DNA of 64,000 nucleotides from Aequorivita sp. (GCA_024637015.1 JAGXGE010000030.1:45406-109405), one strand, 5' to 3'; positions 1 through 10,077 are shown, counted from the first letter of the stretch. Notes: a model not told the origin generated them from the letters alone. Program-made: numbers and translations.

Positions 1-881
1 GTATGCTTTTCACCATCAACGATTCACCTTTCTTTGGGAAAGATGGAAAGTTTGTTACTTCGCGCCACATTAGAGAGCGCCTTGAAAAGGAGTTGGAGAA
101 AAACCTTGCTTTGCGCATGGAACCAACGGACAGTGCTGATAAATTTATTGTTTTTGGCCGTGGAGTTTTGCACCTTTCTGTTTTGATAGAAACCATGCGT
201 CGCGAAGGTTATGAAATGCAAATTGGACAGCCACAAGTTATTATCAAGGAAATTGATGGTGTAAAATGCGAACCTGTTGAGGAAATGACCATTGATCTAC
301 CTGAAGATGTAAGTGGAACTGCTATCAATATGGTGACCATTCGTAAAGGTGAAATGATAAGCATGGAAGGAAAAGGAGATAGAATGGTATGCAAATTCCT
401 TATACCTTCTCGGGGGATTATAGGTATGCGTAACCAATTGTTGACAGCAACTGCTGGTGAGGCAATTATGACACACCGTTTTCTTGAATACCAACCGATG
501 AAAGGTGGGATTCCGGAAAGACAAAATGGAAGTTTGGTTTCTATGGAAACTGGTTCTGCGATTCCTTATTCTATTGATAAATTACAAGACAGAGGTCGTT
601 TCTTTGTAAACCCTAACGAAGATATTTACGAAGGACAGGTTATTGGTGAAAATACACGTCAAGATGATATGGCTGTAAACATTACTAAGACCAAGAAAAT
701 GTCAAACGTACGTTCTTCGGGAGCTGACGATAAGGCACGGATTATTCCAGCTATCAAATTTTCTTTGGAAGAAGCTTTGGAATACATCCAAAAAGACGAA
801 TATGTTGAGGTTACACCACACTATTTAAGGCTTCGTAAAATTTATTTGAAAGAAACGGATCGTAAAAGAAATAAAATATAG
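1..881 (+). CDS. typA: TypA/BipA ribosome-associated GTPase, C-terminal part
   Basis: This is the 3' portion (about 292 codons, reading frame from base 3) of the translational GTPase TypA/BipA, a protein of roughly 600 residues that binds the 70S ribosome and helps 50S assembly and stress adaptation. The GTPase domain lies upstream of the window. What remains corresponds to the EF-G-like domains and the TypA-specific C-terminal domain. Recognisable stretches are '[18 protein letters not shown]', 'VIIKEIDG', '[10 protein letters not shown]' and '[17 protein letters not shown]'. The methionine at base 3 is internal, not the start. A weak hairpin follows the stop codon. The family call is secure. 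Confidence 0.95.
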   Translation, partial: MLFTINDSPFFGKDGKFVTSRHIRERLEKELEKNLALRMEPTDSADKFIVFGRGVLHLSVLIETMRREGYEMQIGQPQVIIKEIDGVKCEPVEEMTIDLPEDVSGTAINMVTIRKGEMISMEGKGDRMVCKFLIPSRGIIGMRNQLLTATAGEAIMTHRFLEYQPMKGGIPERQNGSLVSMETGSAIPYSIDKLQDRGRFFVNPNEDIYEGQVIGENTRQDDMAVNITKTKKMSNVRSSGADDKARIIPAIKFSLEEALEYIQKDEYVEVTPHYLRLRKIYLKETDRKRNKI

Positions 882-904
882 AAAAGATAATTGGCGTTCA
901 ATTC

Positions 905-931
905 AATAAACTCAGCGTTTTTTAGTTTATT
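905..931 (+). terminator. weak hairpin after typA
   Basis: AATAAACT at 905-912 pairs with AGTTTATT at 924-931 over an 11-nt T-rich loop, and a GGCG/CGCC pair (893-896 and 938-941) could extend it. It lies 24 nt after the typA stop. The stem is AT-rich and no strong T run follows, so a terminator role is only plausible. Confidence 0.3.
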
Positions 932-971
932 TGTTATCGCCTAATGGCAAACTTAGTATAAAACAATAGGT

Positions 972-1175
972 ATGAATTTTCTTTATTTCGATCCAGGACT
1001 GGGAGCAATGATAGTACAGGCGTTAGTGGCAGCAGCAGCGGGCATATTGCTTTTCTCAAAAGGTGTTATGTATAAGGTGAAATCTTTTTTCGGATTGACA
1101 AAAGAGAAGGAAGATACTTACGATTCAATTGACGTTGAAGAGCAGGACACCGATAACAATGACAAAAAAGACTGA
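972..1175 (+). CDS. small DPGxG membrane protein
   Basis: A 67-residue protein with one clear hydrophobic segment (about residues 10-30) after the N-terminal motif 'YFDPGLGAMIVQ', followed by a basic patch and a strongly acidic C-terminus. Small proteins with a DPGxG motif, one membrane helix and a 'K(S/A)FF' stretch recur next to surface-glycan genes in many bacteria, but I know of no assigned function. Its stop lies inside the next gene, with a 17-nt overlap from that gene's ATG at 1159, so the two are probably translationally coupled. Both the small size and the conserved motif support a real gene. Confidence 0.7.
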   Translation: MNFLYFDPGLGAMIVQALVAAAAGILLFSKGVMYKVKSFFGLTKEKEDTYDSIDVEEQDTDNNDKKD

Positions 1176-2553
1176 AGCACACCAAGCCTCATTTCGCGAT
1201 CCCTCGGGTTATATGTTTTATGATGGTAAAACCCTACGAAGGGCCATCAAACCTATCTATTTTCCGCAGTACAATAAACTGAAAGAGAGTGGTTTTTTCA
1301 AAAATCTAATTTCGAATGGTTTGTTGATTCCGCATGAGGAAACTTCTGTTTCTTCGGAAGAGATAATCATTACTCCGGAAGAAATTCCGTTTATCACAAA
1401 TCCTTACGAATGGAGTTTTGAGCAATACAAACACGCTGCGCTTCACACTTTAAAAATTCAAAAATACGCACTTTCAAAAGGTTTTATTTTGAAGGATGCA
1501 TCTGCCTACAATGTTACTTTTCACAAAGGGAAACCTGTTTTTATAGACACACTTTCCTTCGATTTTTATGAAGAAGGAACCCCTTGGCGCGCTTACAAGC
1601 AATTTATCACACATTTTTTAGGGCCATTGGTCCTTGCAAAATATCATGGCACCGAGGTTTTTAGAATGATGCAGACGCACATTGATGGTATTCCTGTGAA
1701 ATTGACTTCTTCGTTGCTTCCCACGCGTACTAAGTTGAGCTCGGTAATTTATCCAAACATTCACTTGCTAGCAAAAATGGAGAGTAAGCATAGTGAAGAT
1801 TACAAAGCCGAAACCAAAATTGCCACCCTTTCTAAAAAAGCGCAGGAGAATATTCTGGAAAGCCTTTATGATCACATAAAAGGTTTAATGTTAAAAGAAG
1901 CAAGCGAATGGGGTGATTATTACAGCAAAACCAATTATGACGAGGCTGCTTTTGAAGCCAAAAAAGAACTTATAAAACAATGGATAAAACCATTGGCCCC
2001 ACAAAAGTTGATTGACGTGGGCGGCAACGACGGTACTTTTGCGCGAACAGTGATTGACAGTGTGCCACATATAATTGTGACCGATATTGACAGCAATGCA
2101 GTAGATTATAATTACAAACAGCTTCAAAAGAACAAAGAAACCAATATGCTTCCTTTTGTGTGCGATGTTTTGCAACCTGCACCAGGCATTGGTTTTAACA
2201 ATACAGAGCGAAATTCTTTAATAGAACGTCTAGCCGAATATGCGCCAGATGTTACAATGGCTCTGGCTTTGATCCATCACATCACCCTTTCGGGAAATGT
2301 TCCTTTTGAAAAATCGGCTGAATTCTTCGCTTCATTTTCAAAAAATCTAATCATTGAATTCCCGACCCGAGATGATTCTTGGGCGCAATCGTTACTAGTT
2401 CGTAAACGCGAATTTATAAATCACTTCGATTTTTACAACGAAACGGAATTTGAAAAGGGCTACCTGCAGTATTTTACTCTTGAAAAAAAGGAAGTTGTTA
2501 AAGGCACTAAACGCTTGCTATACTTATTGAAAAACAAAACCCATGAAGGCTAA
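1159..2553 (+). CDS. class I SAM methyltransferase with kinase-like N-terminal motif
   Basis: A 464-residue protein. The C-terminal half carries a class I SAM-binding motif I, 'LIDVGGNDGTF' (about residues 284-294), followed by an acidic 'VTDIDS' strand. The N-terminal half contains 'LKDASAYNVTFHKGKPVFID' (residues 111-130). Here D113-x4-N118 and D130, twelve residues later, imitate the catalytic loop and metal Asp of aminoglycoside-phosphotransferase-like kinases. I chose the ATG at 1159; the frame is open to a TTG at 1129, which looks less likely. It overlaps the upstream gene by 17 nt and the downstream gene by 11 nt. Methylation of a glycan or lipid-linked sugar is inferred from context. 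The kinase-like reading is a hypothesis. Confidence 0.8.
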   Translation: MTKKTEAHQASFRDPSGYMFYDGKTLRRAIKPIYFPQYNKLKESGFFKNLISNGLLIPHEETSVSSEEIIITPEEIPFITNPYEWSFEQYKHAALHTLKIQKYALSKGFILKDASAYNVTFHKGKPVFIDTLSFDFYEEGTPWRAYKQFITHFLGPLVLAKYHGTEVFRMMQTHIDGIPVKLTSSLLPTRTKLSSVIYPNIHLLAKMESKHSEDYKAETKIATLSKKAQENILESLYDHIKGLMLKEASEWGDYYSKTNYDEAAFEAKKELIKQWIKPLAPQKLIDVGGNDGTFARTVIDSVPHIIVTDIDSNAVDYNYKQLQKNKETNMLPFVCDVLQPAPGIGFNNTERNSLIERLAEYAPDVTMALALIHHITLSGNVPFEKSAEFFASFSKNLIIEFPTRDDSWAQSLLVRKREFINHFDFYNETEFEKGYLQYFTLEKKEVVKGTKRLLYLLKNKTHEG

Positions 2554-4030
2554 AAAAAAGCAGGGATTTTTCTCCGTTTTTTTAAATGATAACAAAGCAT
2601 ATCCTGCGTTGGCAGCTATTGCGGCTGGTCTATACCCACTATTATTTTATTATACAAACAATTATAAAATGATAAATTCGTGGGACCATTTGGGGTATTT
2701 TGTATCCTTGTTTTTATTGGCTCCGCTTGTTATTTTTTTTGCAGCACACATCATATCCAAAGGCGTATTTTTTAAAAAATATAAAGATTTTGTACTGCCT
2801 TTTTTAAACTTTTTTTTCTTCGCCTTTTATTTAAATATTGCGCTTTATGCAGGTTTTAGCTGGCTGCGGACTCTTGTTGTCTTCGCAATTGCTGTATTGT
2901 TCACTATGTTTCTTCGGAAGTATTTTAAAAAAATAATCGTTTTTCAATTGATACTCGCGGTTATTGGCATTTTTACATTAACGCCCGTTGTTATAAAGCA
3001 ATTGAACTATTCCAAAGAATGGATGAAACAGCCCGATGCTATCGAAACTGCAGTGTTTAAAAAGAAACCGAATATCTATTTCATCCAACCGGATGGGTAT
3101 GTAAATTTTTCGGAATTGGAGAAAGGGAATTATAATATTGAAAATAAGGATTTTGAAAATTATTTGGAAGAAAGTAATTTCAAGTCATATCCTAATTTTC
3201 GAAGTAACTATGCCGCCACACTGCCTACCAATAGCGCGGTTTTTATGATGAAGCACCATTATTATAATGAGGGTTCTGATTTCACCGAAACTATTGATGC
3301 ACGTAACGTTATTGTTTCGGACAACAGTGTTTTGAGAATTTTAAAAAATAACGGTTACCGAACATTCTTTCTCACCGAACAACCGTATTTCTTAACAAAC
3401 AAGCCAGAGCTTGGGTATGATTTCTGCAATTTTTCATTAGAGGAAATAAATTTTTTGACCAAAGGAATTGGCGATCCGAAAGATGTGATTGCACCCTTTA
3501 ATACTTATTTGGAAAAATATCCCGAAGGCCCGAATTTCTTTTTTGTTGAAATTTTCAATCCAGGACATATTACAAATACAATGGAAGATTCCAAAGGGAT
3601 TGAAGGCGAGCGGAATTATTATATTGAAGGAGTAAAAGAATCCAACAAAAAATTGACCCAGCTTACAGAGTCAATCCTCAAAAACGACACTGAAGCTTTA
3701 ATAATTATAATGGCAGATCATGGAGGTTTTGTCGGTATGACCAATACTCAGGAATCATACACTAAAAACACGGACCGAGACTTTGTAAACTCCATTTTCA
3801 GTACAATTTTATCCATTCATTGGCCCAACGGGGAAGTACCAGAATTTGACGAAAAATTGAAAACTTCGGTGAACTTGTTTCGTATTTTGGTTTCTTATTT
3901 AAGCGAAAATCCTTCGTATCTTTCAAACCTGCAGACAGATAAAAGTTATATACTCATCAATTTTGACGCCCCAAAAGGTATTTATGAATATTTGGATCCT
4001 GAGGGGAACGTAGTCTTTAAAAAGTACTAA
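2543..4030 (+). CDS. membrane sulfatase / phosphoethanolamine transferase-like protein (copy 1)
   Basis: A 495-residue protein with about five hydrophobic segments in the first 150 residues and then an extracytoplasmic alkaline-phosphatase-superfamily domain. Visible metal-site features are 'YFIQPDGY' (D184) and 'IMADHGGF' (D392, H393). The nucleophile is probably a Ser or Thr in the 'SNYAATLPTNS' stretch (221-231). This architecture matches LtaS/EptA-like enzymes that transfer or remove phosphate-linked groups on surface glycolipids, but the substrate cannot be read from the sequence. It overlaps the methyltransferase by 11 nt, and its stop shares one base with the ATG of copy 2 (TAATG), so all three should be one operon. 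Confidence 0.8.
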   Translation: MKAKKKQGFFSVFLNDNKAYPALAAIAAGLYPLLFYYTNNYKMINSWDHLGYFVSLFLLAPLVIFFAAHIISKGVFFKKYKDFVLPFLNFFFFAFYLNIALYAGFSWLRTLVVFAIAVLFTMFLRKYFKKIIVFQLILAVIGIFTLTPVVIKQLNYSKEWMKQPDAIETAVFKKKPNIYFIQPDGYVNFSELEKGNYNIENKDFENYLEESNFKSYPNFRSNYAATLPTNSAVFMMKHHYYNEGSDFTETIDARNVIVSDNSVLRILKNNGYRTFFLTEQPYFLTNKPELGYDFCNFSLEEINFLTKGIGDPKDVIAPFNTYLEKYPEGPNFFFVEIFNPGHITNTMEDSKGIEGERNYYIEGVKESNKKLTQLTESILKNDTEALIIIMADHGGFVGMTNTQESYTKNTDRDFVNSIFSTILSIHWPNGEVPEFDEKLKTSVNLFRILVSYLSENPSYLSNLQTDKSYILINFDAPKGIYEYLDPEGNVVFKKY

Positions 4031-5514
4031 TGCAATCTAAGCGAACCAACAGTTTTGGAAAATTTTTTGAAAATGCTTCAAGAAACCCTTTTTTTATAGG
4101 TCTTGGAGTAGGTCTTTATCCATTAGTCTTTTATTATTCCCGAAATTTTGGAATGATTAATTCTTGGGAACAGTTTGGATATTTTTTGGCATTGTTTCTA
4201 TTGTTTCCAATTGTTTTCTTTTCATTACTTAAATGGCTTTCCTCGTTTTCTTTTGTTTCAAAATGGGAAAAATATATATTGCCTTTTTTCAGTGTATTTC
4301 TTTTTCTCTTTTTTATAAAAATTATTTTATACACTGACATGCAGCGGAAAATAATATTGGGAATCTTTATTATTTCGACATTGGCAGCGTTTTTTTTACA
4401 AAGGCACTTTAAAAAATTTGTCTTAATCCAACTGCTTTTGGCGGCTATTGGGCTTTTCAGCTTAGCGCCAATATTGATGAAATACCTCAATTATTCAAGT
4501 GCTTGGAAACAACAGCCAGATGCAATAGAAAGTGTTGTTTTTGAGAAAACACCGAATATATATTATATTCAACCTGACGGCTACGTTAACTTTTCTGAAC
4601 TTGAGGGTGGGTTTTACAATGTGGACAATACCGAATTTAAAACTTTTTTAGGCGAAAGGAATTTTAAAAATTATCCAAATTTTAGAAGTAATTATATTTC
4701 TACATTAACATCCAACAGTGCTACATTTATGATGAAGCACCATTATTACCACAACAGGAAAGACTATTCAGAAATGCTTAATGCACGGAAAAATATAATT
4801 TCTGAGAATGCTGTGCTTTCTATTTTCAAAATCAACGGATATAAAACTCATTTTATTACTGAATATCCATATTTAATGGTGAATCGCCCTAAAATCGGAT
4901 ATGATTTCACCAACTTCAAGTACAGTGATATTCCCTATATAACAACAGGTTTCAATGTTGGAAGGGATGTTTATAATGATTTGGAAAGTACAATAGCTTC
5001 AAAAAAAGCTGATGGAAATTTCTTTTTTATCGAAATTTTTGAACCAAGTCATATTTCTAGTACTAAGACAGCTTCAAAAGGAAAAGTGACCGAGCGTTCA
5101 CAATGGCTTGACAAAAGAGAAATTGCAAATAAGAAAATCGAGAAATTAGTGAACCTAATAATTGAGAAGGATCCCGGAGCGCTTATTATGATCATGGCAG
5201 ATCACGGAGGTTTTGTAGGTTTGGACTATAGCCAAGAGGTGTATAAAAAAACGACAGACCGTGATGTTATTTACAGTACTTTTGGAGCTATGCTGTCCAT
5301 AAGATGGCCAAATAATGAAGTTCCTGCAGCTGACACCTATTTTAAAAGTTGTGTGAATGTTTTTAGGATACTTATTTCCTATTTAAGTGATGATGAAAAA
5401 TATCTGCAACATTTGCAAGATGACAAGAGTTATTTAATAATTAAAGAGGGTGCTGAGCCAGGAATCTATGAATATATTGATGAAAACGGAAATATTACAT
5501 TCAAAAAAATATAA
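4030..5514 (+). CDS. membrane sulfatase / phosphoethanolamine transferase-like protein (copy 2)
   Basis: A 494-residue paralogue of the preceding gene, alignable along its whole length: the same membrane region with 'GMINSWEQFGYF', then 'YYIQPDGYVNFSELEGG', 'FRSNYISTLTSNSA', 'FMMKHHYYH' and 'IMADHGGFVG'. Its start overlaps the preceding stop by one base. Two intact paralogues side by side suggest a tandem duplication with diverged acceptor or donor preference. They could also act on two positions of the same glycan. The metal ligands appear intact in both, so neither looks like a pseudogene. Confidence 0.8.
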   Translation: MQSKRTNSFGKFFENASRNPFFIGLGVGLYPLVFYYSRNFGMINSWEQFGYFLALFLLFPIVFFSLLKWLSSFSFVSKWEKYILPFFSVFLFLFFIKIILYTDMQRKIILGIFIISTLAAFFLQRHFKKFVLIQLLLAAIGLFSLAPILMKYLNYSSAWKQQPDAIESVVFEKTPNIYYIQPDGYVNFSELEGGFYNVDNTEFKTFLGERNFKNYPNFRSNYISTLTSNSATFMMKHHYYHNRKDYSEMLNARKNIISENAVLSIFKINGYKTHFITEYPYLMVNRPKIGYDFTNFKYSDIPYITTGFNVGRDVYNDLESTIASKKADGNFFFIEIFEPSHISSTKTASKGKVTERSQWLDKREIANKKIEKLVNLIIEKDPGALIMIMADHGGFVGLDYSQEVYKKTTDRDVIYSTFGAMLSIRWPNNEVPAADTYFKSCVNVFRILISYLSDDEKYLQHLQDDKSYLIIKEGAEPGIYEYIDENGNITFKKI

Positions 5515-5573
5515 CCTATTTTTTATCGGTAACAGTAAGATGAATTTCTTTTAAAAAATAAAAAACAAGAGAG

Positions 5574-6551
5574 GTGATAGGTTATTCAGTAAAAAAATAT
5601 GAGTCGAGTGACAGCTTAGAATGGGACAATTTTATTGATTCTGCAAAAAACGCCACATTTCTTTTTAAGCGAGATTTTATGGATTACCATAAGGATCGTT
5701 TTGAAGATTTTTCAATGATGGTCTATAAAGGTGAAGAGCTGTATGCCGTTATCCCAGCGAACCGAAGAGATTCCAAAGTTTACTCACACCAAGGACTTAC
5801 CTATGGTGGATTTGTACTACAGAGTAGCGCAAAATTAATTTCAGCATTTGAGGCCTTCAGGGCAATGCTCCAGTTTCTTTCTTCCAATGGAATATTAAAA
5901 CTCGATATAAGGGTAATACCTCCATTTTACAACCTATTGCCTTCAGATGAATTGGTCTATTTTTTATTTTTGGCGAATGCCACTTTATTAAAGAGGGACG
6001 TAGTCTTTTTAATAGATTATCAGAATAAAATTAGGTTTCAAAAAAATAGGCGAGAGGGCATAAATAAAGCTAACAGAATGGGACTTAGTGTGAAAATGGA
6101 CACTAATTTTGATGGATTTTGGGACGAAATACTCATCCCGAATCTAAAAAATAAACACGATGTGGCACCGGTACATTCATTGTCTGAAATAAAATTATTG
6201 GCCAATCGTTTTCCTGAAAATATCAAGCAATTTAGTGTTTATAAGGACGATAAAATTGTTGCGGGAACAACAATATTTTTAACAAAAACCACAGTCCATC
6301 CACAATATGTTTCTGGAAATGCAGATAAAAATATATACGGTAGTCTAGACCTTGCGTATAATTTTATAATTGAAAAATACAAAGACAGTAAAAGATATTT
6401 TGACTTTAATATTTCAAGTGAAGAAAACGGGAAATACTTGAATAAGGGACTGATTTTTTGGAAAGAAAGCTGTGGTGCTCGTTCATACACTGTAGATAAT
6501 TATGTCTTGGATACTAGGATTGCAGATACTTTAACACTCAATTTGCTATGA
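5574..6551 (+). CDS. FemAB/GNAT-type N-acyltransferase
   Basis: A 325-residue protein resembling the FemAB-like GNAT proteins of sugar loci. The N-terminal part reads '[28 protein letters not shown]', given here as two runs: [11 protein letters not shown] and [14 protein letters not shown]. Acetyltransferase-like strands and '[13 protein letters not shown]' follow later. It sits directly before a sugar aminotransferase (ATGA overlap of 4 nt), so acylation of the new amino group on a nucleotide sugar is a reasonable inference. The start is GTG at 5574; a stop at 5559 limits upstream options. A purine-rich AGAGAGGTGAT stretch overlaps the start itself, so the exact first codon is uncertain. Confidence 0.7.
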   Translation: MIGYSVKKYESSDSLEWDNFIDSAKNATFLFKRDFMDYHKDRFEDFSMMVYKGEELYAVIPANRRDSKVYSHQGLTYGGFVLQSSAKLISAFEAFRAMLQFLSSNGILKLDIRVIPPFYNLLPSDELVYFLFLANATLLKRDVVFLIDYQNKIRFQKNRREGINKANRMGLSVKMDTNFDGFWDEILIPNLKNKHDVAPVHSLSEIKLLANRFPENIKQFSVYKDDKIVAGTTIFLTKTTVHPQYVSGNADKNIYGSLDLAYNFIIEKYKDSKRYFDFNISSEENGKYLNKGLIFWKESCGARSYTVDNYVLDTRIADTLTLNLL

Positions 6552-7648
6552 TTCCATTTTTAGATATTCACGCAATAAATGCACGCTTTGAAAAACAATT
6601 CCAACAAAGTTTTCAGCAATTTTTAGATTCGAGTTATTACATTTTAGGAAATCAGGTAAAGTTATTTGAGGCCAACTTCGCAAGATTTTGCGGCGCAAAA
6701 CATTGTATTGGCGTTGGGAACGGTTTAGATGCACTACGATTGATTTTAGAAGGTTATAAAATTCTCGGAAAACTAAAGGAGAATGATGAGATTTTGGTAG
6801 CTTCCAATACATATATTGCAACTATTTTGGCAATTAAACAAGCTGGTTTGAAACCAGTTTTGGTGGAAGCTGATTTTGATACCTATAATTTTGACCTTGA
6901 TTCACTAAAAAATTCAATTTCAAAAAAAACGAAAGCAATAATGCCCGTACATCTATACGGACAGCTTTCACCAATGGATGAAATTTTGAAGATTTCAAAG
7001 AAAAATAATTTATTAGTGATTGAAGACGCCGCACAGGCACATGGCGTAAAAGATAAATTGGGCAAGAGAGTAGGGAATATTGGTGATGCAGCGGGTTTCA
7101 GTTTTTATCCCACTAAAAATCTTGGTGCGTTGGGCGATGGGGGAGCGGTAACTACCAATGATGATGCTTTGGCTAAAGTGATCAAAAAACTTCGAAATTA
7201 TGGCACTTCAACTAAATATGTGAATGAGTTGCTCGGTTTCAATTCAAGGCTCGACGAGCTGCAAGCAGCATTTTTAAATGTAAAATTGCCAACGGTAGAT
7301 GCTGATAATATTCAGCGAAGAGCAATTGCAAAAAGGTATATTTCAGAAATAAAAAACGAAAAAATAAAACTTCCAAAGTATGACGGCGGTGAGAGCCATG
7401 TGTTCCACCTTTTTGTTGTTCGGGTTGAAAACAGAAACGAATTTATTGATTATTTAGACCGAAACGGGATTGGCCATTTAATCCATTACCCGATTCCACC
7501 GCACAAACAAGAGGCGCTTTCTGAGTATTCACATCTATCATTTCCAATTACAGAAAAGATACATAATCAAGTTCTGAGTATCCCAATGAGCCCAGTACTT
7601 AGTGATGAAGAAGCGAACAGTGTGATTTCAGTTTTAAACAAATATTAA
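6548..7648 (+). CDS. DegT/DnrJ/EryC1 sugar aminotransferase (FdtB/QdtB-like)
   Basis: A 366-residue PLP-dependent nucleotide-sugar aminotransferase. The Schiff-base lysine is K190 in '[16 protein letters not shown]', and '[10 protein letters not shown]' (about 157-166) is the PLP-ring region. Length and motifs match the DegT/DnrJ/EryC1/StrS family. An FdtA/QdtA-type 3,4-ketoisomerase lies at 11307 in the same locus, so the likely reaction is transfer of an amino group to C3 of a dTDP-3-keto-6-deoxyhexose. Whether the product has the gluco or galacto configuration cannot be told. It overlaps the acyltransferase gene by 4 nt and abuts the flippase gene. Confidence 0.88.
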   Translation: MIPFLDIHAINARFEKQFQQSFQQFLDSSYYILGNQVKLFEANFARFCGAKHCIGVGNGLDALRLILEGYKILGKLKENDEILVASNTYIATILAIKQAGLKPVLVEADFDTYNFDLDSLKNSISKKTKAIMPVHLYGQLSPMDEILKISKKNNLLVIEDAAQAHGVKDKLGKRVGNIGDAAGFSFYPTKNLGALGDGGAVTTNDDALAKVIKKLRNYGTSTKYVNELLGFNSRLDELQAAFLNVKLPTVDADNIQRRAIAKRYISEIKNEKIKLPKYDGGESHVFHLFVVRVENRNEFIDYLDRNGIGHLIHYPIPPHKQEALSEYSHLSFPITEKIHNQVLSIPMSPVLSDEEANSVISVLNKY

Positions 7649-8941
7649 TTGAAAATTCCAGAATTCATACGCGGTAATTTACTTTTAAAGATGACTTCTT
7701 TAAATGCTGGCGTTATTGGGATTCGGCTGGTCATTTCACTTTTTATTCAGCGTTTATTGGCAGAGATTGTTGGCGAAGCTGGAATCGCAAAGATTGGTTC
7801 ATTGCGTAATCTTCTGGAAATGCTCGGTTCGTTTGCTTCATTGGGTGTTTTCAGCGGGGTTGTAAAATATGTCGCCGAATATAAAGACGATAAAGAACAA
7901 CTGCAAAAACTATTTTCCACCGTCTTTGTTTTTACTATTTTGGGAACTGTTGTAGTTTCCATAGTGCTATTTTTTTTTGCGGGCTATCTAAGCACTACCA
8001 TTTTTGATTCTTCCGATTATACTTATCTCATAAAATTATTGGCGGTAATTATTCCCTTTATAAGTATGTACCGCGCTTTTAACGGTATCGTCAATGGACT
8101 TTCCCGTTATAAAAAATTGGCTAGCATAGATATTTTCAGTTATATTTTGAGCGTTGCGTTGACAGTGGCTTTGCTACTTAGCCACAATATCGACGGAGCC
8201 CTTATTGCAATTGCAATCACACCGGCTTTGCAATTTTTTGTATTGCTGTTTATCTTTATAAAGGTACTTCGGGAATACGTTAAGTTTTCAAAACTTTCTT
8301 TCAGAATCCCGATGGCAAAAGAATTATTGGCTTTTTCGCTGATGTCTTTTTTTTCTACGGTTTTACTAAATTATGTGGAAATTGATATTCGAGTAATGAT
8401 CCAAAAACGCATTACGATGGCCGATGCAGGAATATGGACAGCAATGACCAATATCTCTAAAAATTATATGGTTTTTTCGAGTGCCGTTTTCACATTGTAT
8501 GTGTTGCCAAAATTTGCCGGAATCCACAACAGAACTGATTTTAAAGCCGAACTTTTCAATATTTATAAAACTTTATTGCCTCTTTTCGGGGTGGGAATGT
8601 TGCTGATTTATTTTTTGCGGGATTATGTAATCCAAATCATTTATCCCGATTTTCACGCAATGGCGCCGCTTTTTAAATGGCAGCTATTAGGGGATTTCGT
8701 TAGGCTTGCTGCAGTAGTTTTGGGTTACCAATTTTTAGCAAAAAAAATGGTGCGCAATTTTATATTTTCAGAATTAGTATCGCTTGCACTTTTCTATGGT
8801 TTTTCCTATTATTTAGCGGGAATTTATGGTATTGAAGGCGTTGTAATGGCACACTTTTTAAGATACATAGTTTACTTTTTCTTGGTGTTTTTCCTCGTGT
8901 TCCGTTATTTTAAAAAACAGGAAAAAAAGGCTGAAAACTAA
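7649..8941 (+). CDS. Wzx-type O-antigen / lipid-linked glycan flippase
   Basis: A 430-residue polytopic membrane protein with about 12 hydrophobic segments, in the polysaccharide-transporter (Wzx/WzxE-like) group. The N-terminal 'FVF..' repeat topology, 'GVFSGVVKYVAEYK' and 'YRAFNGIVNGLSRYKKLA' are typical of O-antigen translocases. Such proteins move undecaprenyl-diphosphate-linked repeat units across the inner membrane. The first codon is a TTG immediately after the aminotransferase stop; an ATG at 7691 is an alternative that would remove 14 residues. Its TAA shares bases with the stop of the convergent glycosyltransferase gene (CTAA, 8938-8941). Confidence 0.85.
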   Translation: MKIPEFIRGNLLLKMTSLNAGVIGIRLVISLFIQRLLAEIVGEAGIAKIGSLRNLLEMLGSFASLGVFSGVVKYVAEYKDDKEQLQKLFSTVFVFTILGTVVVSIVLFFFAGYLSTTIFDSSDYTYLIKLLAVIIPFISMYRAFNGIVNGLSRYKKLASIDIFSYILSVALTVALLLSHNIDGALIAIAITPALQFFVLLFIFIKVLREYVKFSKLSFRIPMAKELLAFSLMSFFSTVLLNYVEIDIRVMIQKRITMADAGIWTAMTNISKNYMVFSSAVFTLYVLPKFAGIHNRTDFKAELFNIYKTLLPLFGVGMLLIYFLRDYVIQIIYPDFHAMAPLFKWQLLGDFVRLAAVVLGYQFLAKKMVRNFIFSELVSLALFYGFSYYLAGIYGIEGVVMAHFLRYIVYFFLVFFLVFRYFKKQEKKAEN

Positions 8942-10077
8942 GCTTTTTTCCAAGTTTCCAAATATTTTTCGGCAATGGAAATATAGTTGTGTTCACGTTC
9001 AATAAAATCCCGGGCGTTTACTGAAATTGAAGCTAATTTTTCTGGATTTAAAATTAAGTCTTCCAGTTTTTCAAATAGATATTTTACATCGGGAAGTGCG
9101 TTTACACATACTTCATCTTCCTTCAAATTATAACGCTCCAAAAACTCAGTTTCGGCTCCAGTAAAAACCACCTTTCCCTTTGCCATCGCTTCCAGAGCAT
9201 TGTATCCTTGGTCATACGCAAACACTTGATCCAAAAGTATGTGAGCCGAATTATATTTTTCGATATATTCAGAATAGGGAATATTTTCTACTGAAATGAT
9301 TGAAACTTTTCCGGAATATTTCTGTTGTATTTTTTCAAGCGCCATTTCAAAATAATCGTTTCCCTTTTTTAAATAATTGGCTCTATTTATCCCGTGAAAA
9401 ATGATGATTTTCCCTTCTTCTGAAAAGGGTTGATAATTTAAGATTGAAGTATTTACAGGATTTGGAATCAGCCCCAAATACTTTTCGTTTCCTATAAGCG
9501 GAATGTGATAATCCAAATCTGAGGCTACTATTCCAGCTACATTTTCAAATACAAATGTGTGCAGATCTTTGTACTCAGGTTTTAAATATTTCAGAACGGA
9601 ATAGAAGTTTTTTTCAGAAACCTTTCCTTCAAATAAAGGATTGAAAATTGAGTAACGAAACTTTTTTTCAAAAGCATATTTCACACTTATATAATCAGTT
9701 CCGCAAGAAAGAAGGAATATTTTTTTGTTGTTTTTCTTTAAAAATGAAATGATTTCTTTTTCATATTTGGGCAAAATTCCCAAAGGGCTTTCGTTGATCA
9801 ACTGAACACTGTCAAACCTCTTGAATTTTTCTTTTTGCTGAAAAAATTGATTTTTTAAGGATAATGAAGTAATATCCAAACCAAACATTCTGTATAGCCC
9901 GACCTTCACTTTTTTTGTAATTCCGGAATCGTATTTCCGTTTCAATAATATATCTGAAGGAAAGCTTTTAAATTCATCACCAGATGAAACTAGCGTTACT
10001 TCGTGGCCAAGTACCAACAAACCCTCCTTTAAGGAATTGTGCAACCGGCTGTATTCGCCCACCAAAAGTATATTCAT
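8938..10077 (-). CDS. GT-B fold glycosyltransferase (GT4-like)
   Basis: A 379-residue glycosyltransferase. It starts 'MNILLVGEYSRLHNSLKEGL', a typical first Rossmann strand of GT-B enzymes, and has a C-terminal nucleotide-sugar half with 'KKGNDYFEMALEKI', 'HILLDQVFAYDQGYNALEAM' and 'GKVVFTGAE'. The acceptor and sugar are unknown. It is transcribed toward the flippase gene with a 4-nt overlap of the stops, and its promoter must lie in the 133-bp gap shared with the divergent gene at 10211. Family level is fairly safe; the CAZy family number is tentative. Confidence 0.75.
   Translation of the reverse strand: MNILLVGEYSRLHNSLKEGLLVLGHEVTLVSSGDEFKSFPSDILLKRKYDSGITKKVKVGLYRMFGLDITSLSLKNQFFQQKEKFKRFDSVQLINESPLGILPKYEKEIISFLKKNNKKIFLLSCGTDYISVKYAFEKKFRYSIFNPLFEGKVSEKNFYSVLKYLKPEYKDLHTFVFENVAGIVASDLDYHIPLIGNEKYLGLIPNPVNTSILNYQPFSEEGKIIIFHGINRANYLKKGNDYFEMALEKIQQKYSGKVSIISVENIPYSEYIEKYNSAHILLDQVFAYDQGYNALEAMAKGKVVFTGAETEFLERYNLKEDEVCVNALPDVKYLFEKLEDLILNPEKLASISVNARDFIEREHNYISIAEKYLETWKKA

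Noticed and set aside
1129..1158. Upstream TTG extension of the methyltransferase
   Set aside because: The ten extra residues come only from reading the end of the preceding gene in another frame. The ATG at 1159 gives a normal N-terminus.
2543..5514. True sulfatase assignment for the tandem membrane enzymes
   Set aside because: No CxPxR/SxPxR formylglycine motif is seen. They are better described as LtaS/EptA-like members of the alkaline-phosphatase superfamily.
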